Source of the DNA: Gemmatimonadota bacterium
GTDB lineage: Bacteria; Gemmatimonadota; Gemmatimonadetes; Longimicrobiales; Longimicrobiaceae
Assembly (NCBI GenBank): GCA_019240375.1
Contig: JAFAYN010000198.1
Location: 1-7,136, forward strand
Direction: 5' to 3'
DNA: 7,136 nt
Positions 4,787 through 7,136 of the stretch are shown here, one piece after another. Numbering within the stretch: the first letter of the stretch is position 1; every line of letters begins with the position of its first letter. Both the position numbers and the translations under genes were made by a program. The notes beneath the pieces were generated by a model. It ran no database searches. It was not told the origin of the DNA and saw nothing but the letters and a program-made list of their open reading frames with translations.

Positions 4787-7136
4787 CTACAGCTTCCAGA
4801 TCCGCTTCGCGTACTCCTTCACGGAGCGGTCGCTGGAAAAGAACCCGGAGCGGGCCACGTTGAGGATCGACTTCCGGGTCCAGTCGTCCTGGTCGCGGTA
4901 CGCCGCGTCCACCGCGTCCTGCGCGGCCAGGTAGGCGTCGAAGTCGGCCAGGACCATGAAGCGGTCGTCGCCCAGGATCGAGTCGAGCAGCGGGCGGAAG
5001 AGCCCCGGCTCCTCCGGCGAAAGGCCACCGCCCGCGACGAAGTCGAGCACCGCGCGGAGCCTCGGGCTGGCCTCCACCTCCCGCCGCGGGGAGTACCCCG
5101 CCGCCTTGCGCGCCTCCACCTCCTCGGCGGTGAGCCCGAAGATGAAGATGTTCTCGCGCCCCACCGCCTCCGCGATCTCCACGTTGGCGCCGTCCAGCGT
5201 CCCTATGGTCAGCGCTCCGTTCAGCGCGAACTTCATGTTCCCCGTCCCCGAAGCCTCGTAGCCGGCGGTGGAGATCTGCTCCGACAGGTCGCTCCCGGGG
5301 AAGATCCGCTCCGCCTGCGAGACCCGGTAGTCCGGGAGGAAGGCCACCTGCAGCTTCCGGCTCACCTCCGGGTCGGCGTTCACCAGCGCGCCGATCCGGT
5401 TGATCATCCGGATCACCAGCTTGGCCGTCCAGTAGGTCGGGGCCGCCTTGCCGCCGAAGAGCACCGCCCGCGGGTACAGGTCCAGCGCCGGGTCGGCCTT
5501 CAGGCGCAGGTAGGTGTCCACCAGCCGCAGCGCGTTCAGGAGCTGGCGCTTGTACTCGTGCATCCTCTTCACCTGCACGTCGACGATCGCCTCCGGGTCG
5601 ATCCGGACCCCCGCCTCGTCGAGCACCACCTGCGCGAGCTTCCGCTTGTTCGCGGCCTTGATCTCCCGCCAGCGCTCGCGGAACTCCGGGTCGTCCGCGT
5701 GCTTCTCCAGGTCGGCGAGCTTGGTCAGGTCCGTGACCCACCCGTCGCCGATGGTCGCGTTGAGGAGGTGCGCCAGCTCCGGGTTGGCCTTGAGCAGCCA
5801 GCGGCGCTGGGTCACCCCGTTGGTCACGGAGGTGAAGCGGTCCGGGTACAGCTCGTTGAAGTCGCGGAAGAGCCGGTCCCTGAGGATCTGCGTGTGCAGC
5901 TCCGCCACCCCGTTGACGGTGTGGCTCCCCACGATCGCCAGGTTGGCCATGCGCACCATCCCCCCGGAGATGATCGCCATCCGCTCCTCGCGCTCCGGCT
6001 GGTCGGGGAAGCGCTCGCGGACGCGGGAGCGCAGCCGCCGGTCGATCTCCCGGATCAGGTCCAGGTGCCGCGGGAGGAGCCGCCCGACCAGCTCCACGCT
6101 CCACGACTCCAGCGCCTCGGGGAGCACCGTGTGGTTGGTGTATGCGCAGGTGCGCCGGGCGATGTCGAAGGCGTCGTCCCACTCCAGCCCGTGGTCGTCC
6201 ATCAGGAGCCGCATCAGCTCCGGGATCGCGATCGCCGGGTGGGTGTCGTTGAGCTGGACCTGCACCTTGTCGGGGAAGTCCACGAAGGTCTTCCGCTCGC
6301 CCAGGTAGCGGTGGATGATGTCCTGCAGCGTGGCCGTGACGAAGAAGTACTGCTGCTTGAGGCGCAGCTCCTTGCCGCTCCCCGTGTCGTCGGGCGGGTA
6401 CAGGACCTTGGAGATGGTCTCCGTCTGCGTCTTCGCCTCCACCGCCGCCACGTAGTTCCCCCGGATGAAGTCCTCCAGGTCGAACTCCTCGGTGGCCTTC
6501 GCGGCCCACAGGCGCAGCGTGTTGACGGTGCGGTTGCAGTACCCCGGGATCGGGGTGTCGTACGCCATGGCGCGCACGTCCTGCGTGTCCACCCAGCGGA
6601 AGTGGATCCGCCCGTTCTCGTCGGGGGCCCCCTCCACGCGGCCGTAGAACTTCACCGTGTAGGTGCGGTCCGGGCGGGCGATCTCCCAGGGATTGTCGTC
6701 CTGGAGCCAGTTGTCCGGCATCTCCACCTGGCGCCCCTGCTCGTCGATCTTCTGCCGGAAGATCCCGTGCTCGTAGCGGATCCCGTAGCCGTAGCCGGGG
6801 ATCTCCAGCGTCGCCATGGAGTCCAGGTAGCACGCCGCCAGCCGGCCCAGGCCGCCGTTGCCGAGCCCCGCGTCCGGCTCGCGCTCCTCCAGCGCCTCCA
6901 GCTCGTAGCCCAGCTCCTCCAGCGCCTCGGCCGTCTCGCCCTCCAGGCCCAGGTTGATCAGCGCGTTCCCGAGGGTCCGCCCCATCAGGAACTCCAGCGA
7001 CAGGTAGTAGACGCGCTTGACGTCGCCCTGCTGGTAGCCCTGCTGCGTGGCGGCCCAGCGCTCCGCGAGCCGGTCGCGGATCGTCCAGGCGGCGCTCATG
7101 TACACGTCGCGGTCGGTCGCCACCGAGCGGTCACGG
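4787..7136 (-). CDS. glgP: Glycogen/alpha-glucan phosphorylase, 5' end cut by window edge
   Basis: A GT35 phosphorylase (EC 2.4.1.1), a pyridoxal-phosphate enzyme that releases glucose-1-phosphate from glycogen or maltodextrin in the cytosol. About 782 residues are visible. The frame stays open to the right edge (RDRSVATDRD...), and family members are about 800-850 residues, so some 20-50 N-terminal residues are missing. A GTG at 7121-7123 is in frame but unlikely to be the true start. Numbering from that codon, motifs include RVYYLSLEFLMGRTL (37-51), DAGLGNGGLGRLAACYLDS (84-102), GYGIRYEHGIF (112-122), LNDTHPAIAIPELMR (291-305), YTNHTVLPEALE (328-339) and VKRMHEYKRQLLN (from about 499). The PLP-site signature EASGTGNMKFALNGA contains the Schiff-base lysine K631 (codon 5231-5233). 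All key elements seem intact. It ends ...KRIWKL. I cannot tell a glycogen-preferring from a maltodextrin-preferring enzyme. No other glycogen gene lies nearby in view, and its promoter is outside the window. Confidence 0.95.
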   Translation of the reverse strand, partial: RDRSVATDRDVYMSAAWTIRDRLAERWAATQQGYQQGDVKRVYYLSLEFLMGRTLGNALINLGLEGETAEALEELGYELEALEEREPDAGLGNGGLGRLAACYLDSMATLEIPGYGYGIRYEHGIFRQKIDEQGRQVEMPDNWLQDDNPWEIARPDRTYTVKFYGRVEGAPDENGRIHFRWVDTQDVRAMAYDTPIPGYCNRTVNTLRLWAAKATEEFDLEDFIRGNYVAAVEAKTQTETISKVLYPPDDTGSGKELRLKQQYFFVTATLQDIIHRYLGERKTFVDFPDKVQVQLNDTHPAIAIPELMRLLMDDHGLEWDDAFDIARRTCAYTNHTVLPEALESWSVELVGRLLPRHLDLIREIDRRLRSRVRERFPDQPEREERMAIISGGMVRMANLAIVGSHTVNGVAELHTQILRDRLFRDFNELYPDRFTSVTNGVTQRRWLLKANPELAHLLNATIGDGWVTDLTKLADLEKHADDPEFRERWREIKAANKRKLAQVVLDEAGVRIDPEAIVDVQVKRMHEYKRQLLNALRLVDTYLRLKADPALDLYPRAVLFGGKAAPTYWTAKLVIRMINRIGALVNADPEVSRKLQVAFLPDYRVSQAERIFPGSDLSEQISTAGYEASGTGNMKFALNGALTIGTLDGANVEIAEAVGRENIFIFGLTAEEVEARKAAGYSPRREVEASPRLRAVLDFVAGGGLSPEEPGLFRPLLDSILGDDRFMVLADFDAYLAAQDAVDAAYRDQDDWTRKSILNVARSGFFSSDRSVKEYAKRIWKL

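Noticed and set aside
4767..6833. A 688-codon open frame on the minus strand overlapping the phosphorylase gene
   Set aside because: It is a shifted frame of the phosphorylase gene with Gly/Arg/Ala/Pro-rich translation and no family motifs. Long open shadow frames are expected at this GC content.
7121..7123. GTG as the start codon of the phosphorylase
   Set aside because: The frame continues open upstream with family-like residues (RDRSVATDRD), and known family members have additional N-terminal residues before this point. The true start lies outside the window.

Overview
The window is GC-rich (roughly 70%, judged by eye) bacterial chromosomal DNA with dense, ordinary housekeeping or accessory genes. 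I see no plasmid, phage, CRISPR or IS signature. The gene set resembles a Gemmatimonadota genome of the Longimicrobium type: a PspA/IM30 homologue with a long acidic tail, a cysteine-rich YggX-like protein, a DgcN-like DUF1611 protein, a DUF6916 protein, GTG starts, and many starts without a Shine-Dalgarno sequence. That assignment is an inference from gene style, not a proven match.

Layout. The left half (66-3341) holds three plus-strand genes. The first is a PspA/IM30-family membrane-maintenance protein. A strong hairpin separates it from an AI-2E-family (PerM-like) multi-pass transporter, and a DUF1611/DgcN-family P-loop protein follows. The region 3342-3749 has no credible gene. It holds an unremarkable stretch, then a hairpin plus A7 run that reads as a minus-strand terminator, then a composite REP/MITE-like element of two inverted hairpins. 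Each arm of that element carries a G-quadruplex-type motif, on opposite strands. The element ends on the stop codon of the next gene. That minus-strand gene (3750-4025) encodes a small YggX/Iron_traffic homologue with two CxxC pairs. Two small plus-strand genes diverge from it: a 65-residue unknown and a 95-residue DUF6916 protein. The last feature is a large minus-strand glycogen/alpha-glucan phosphorylase, convergent with the DUF6916 gene across a perfect 15-bp bidirectional terminator. Its 5' end runs off the right edge.

The genes do not form one pathway. They read as adjacent small transcription units: envelope stress and transport (PspA, AI-2E family), amino-acid metabolism (DgcN-like), iron/oxidative protection (YggX-like), and glucan breakdown (phosphorylase). 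I found no convincing new multi-gene system. The points most worth a second look are the double CxxC in the YggX-like protein, the inverted G4-bearing repeat that abuts and may supply its stop codon, and the DgcN-like gene without a neighbouring epimerase.
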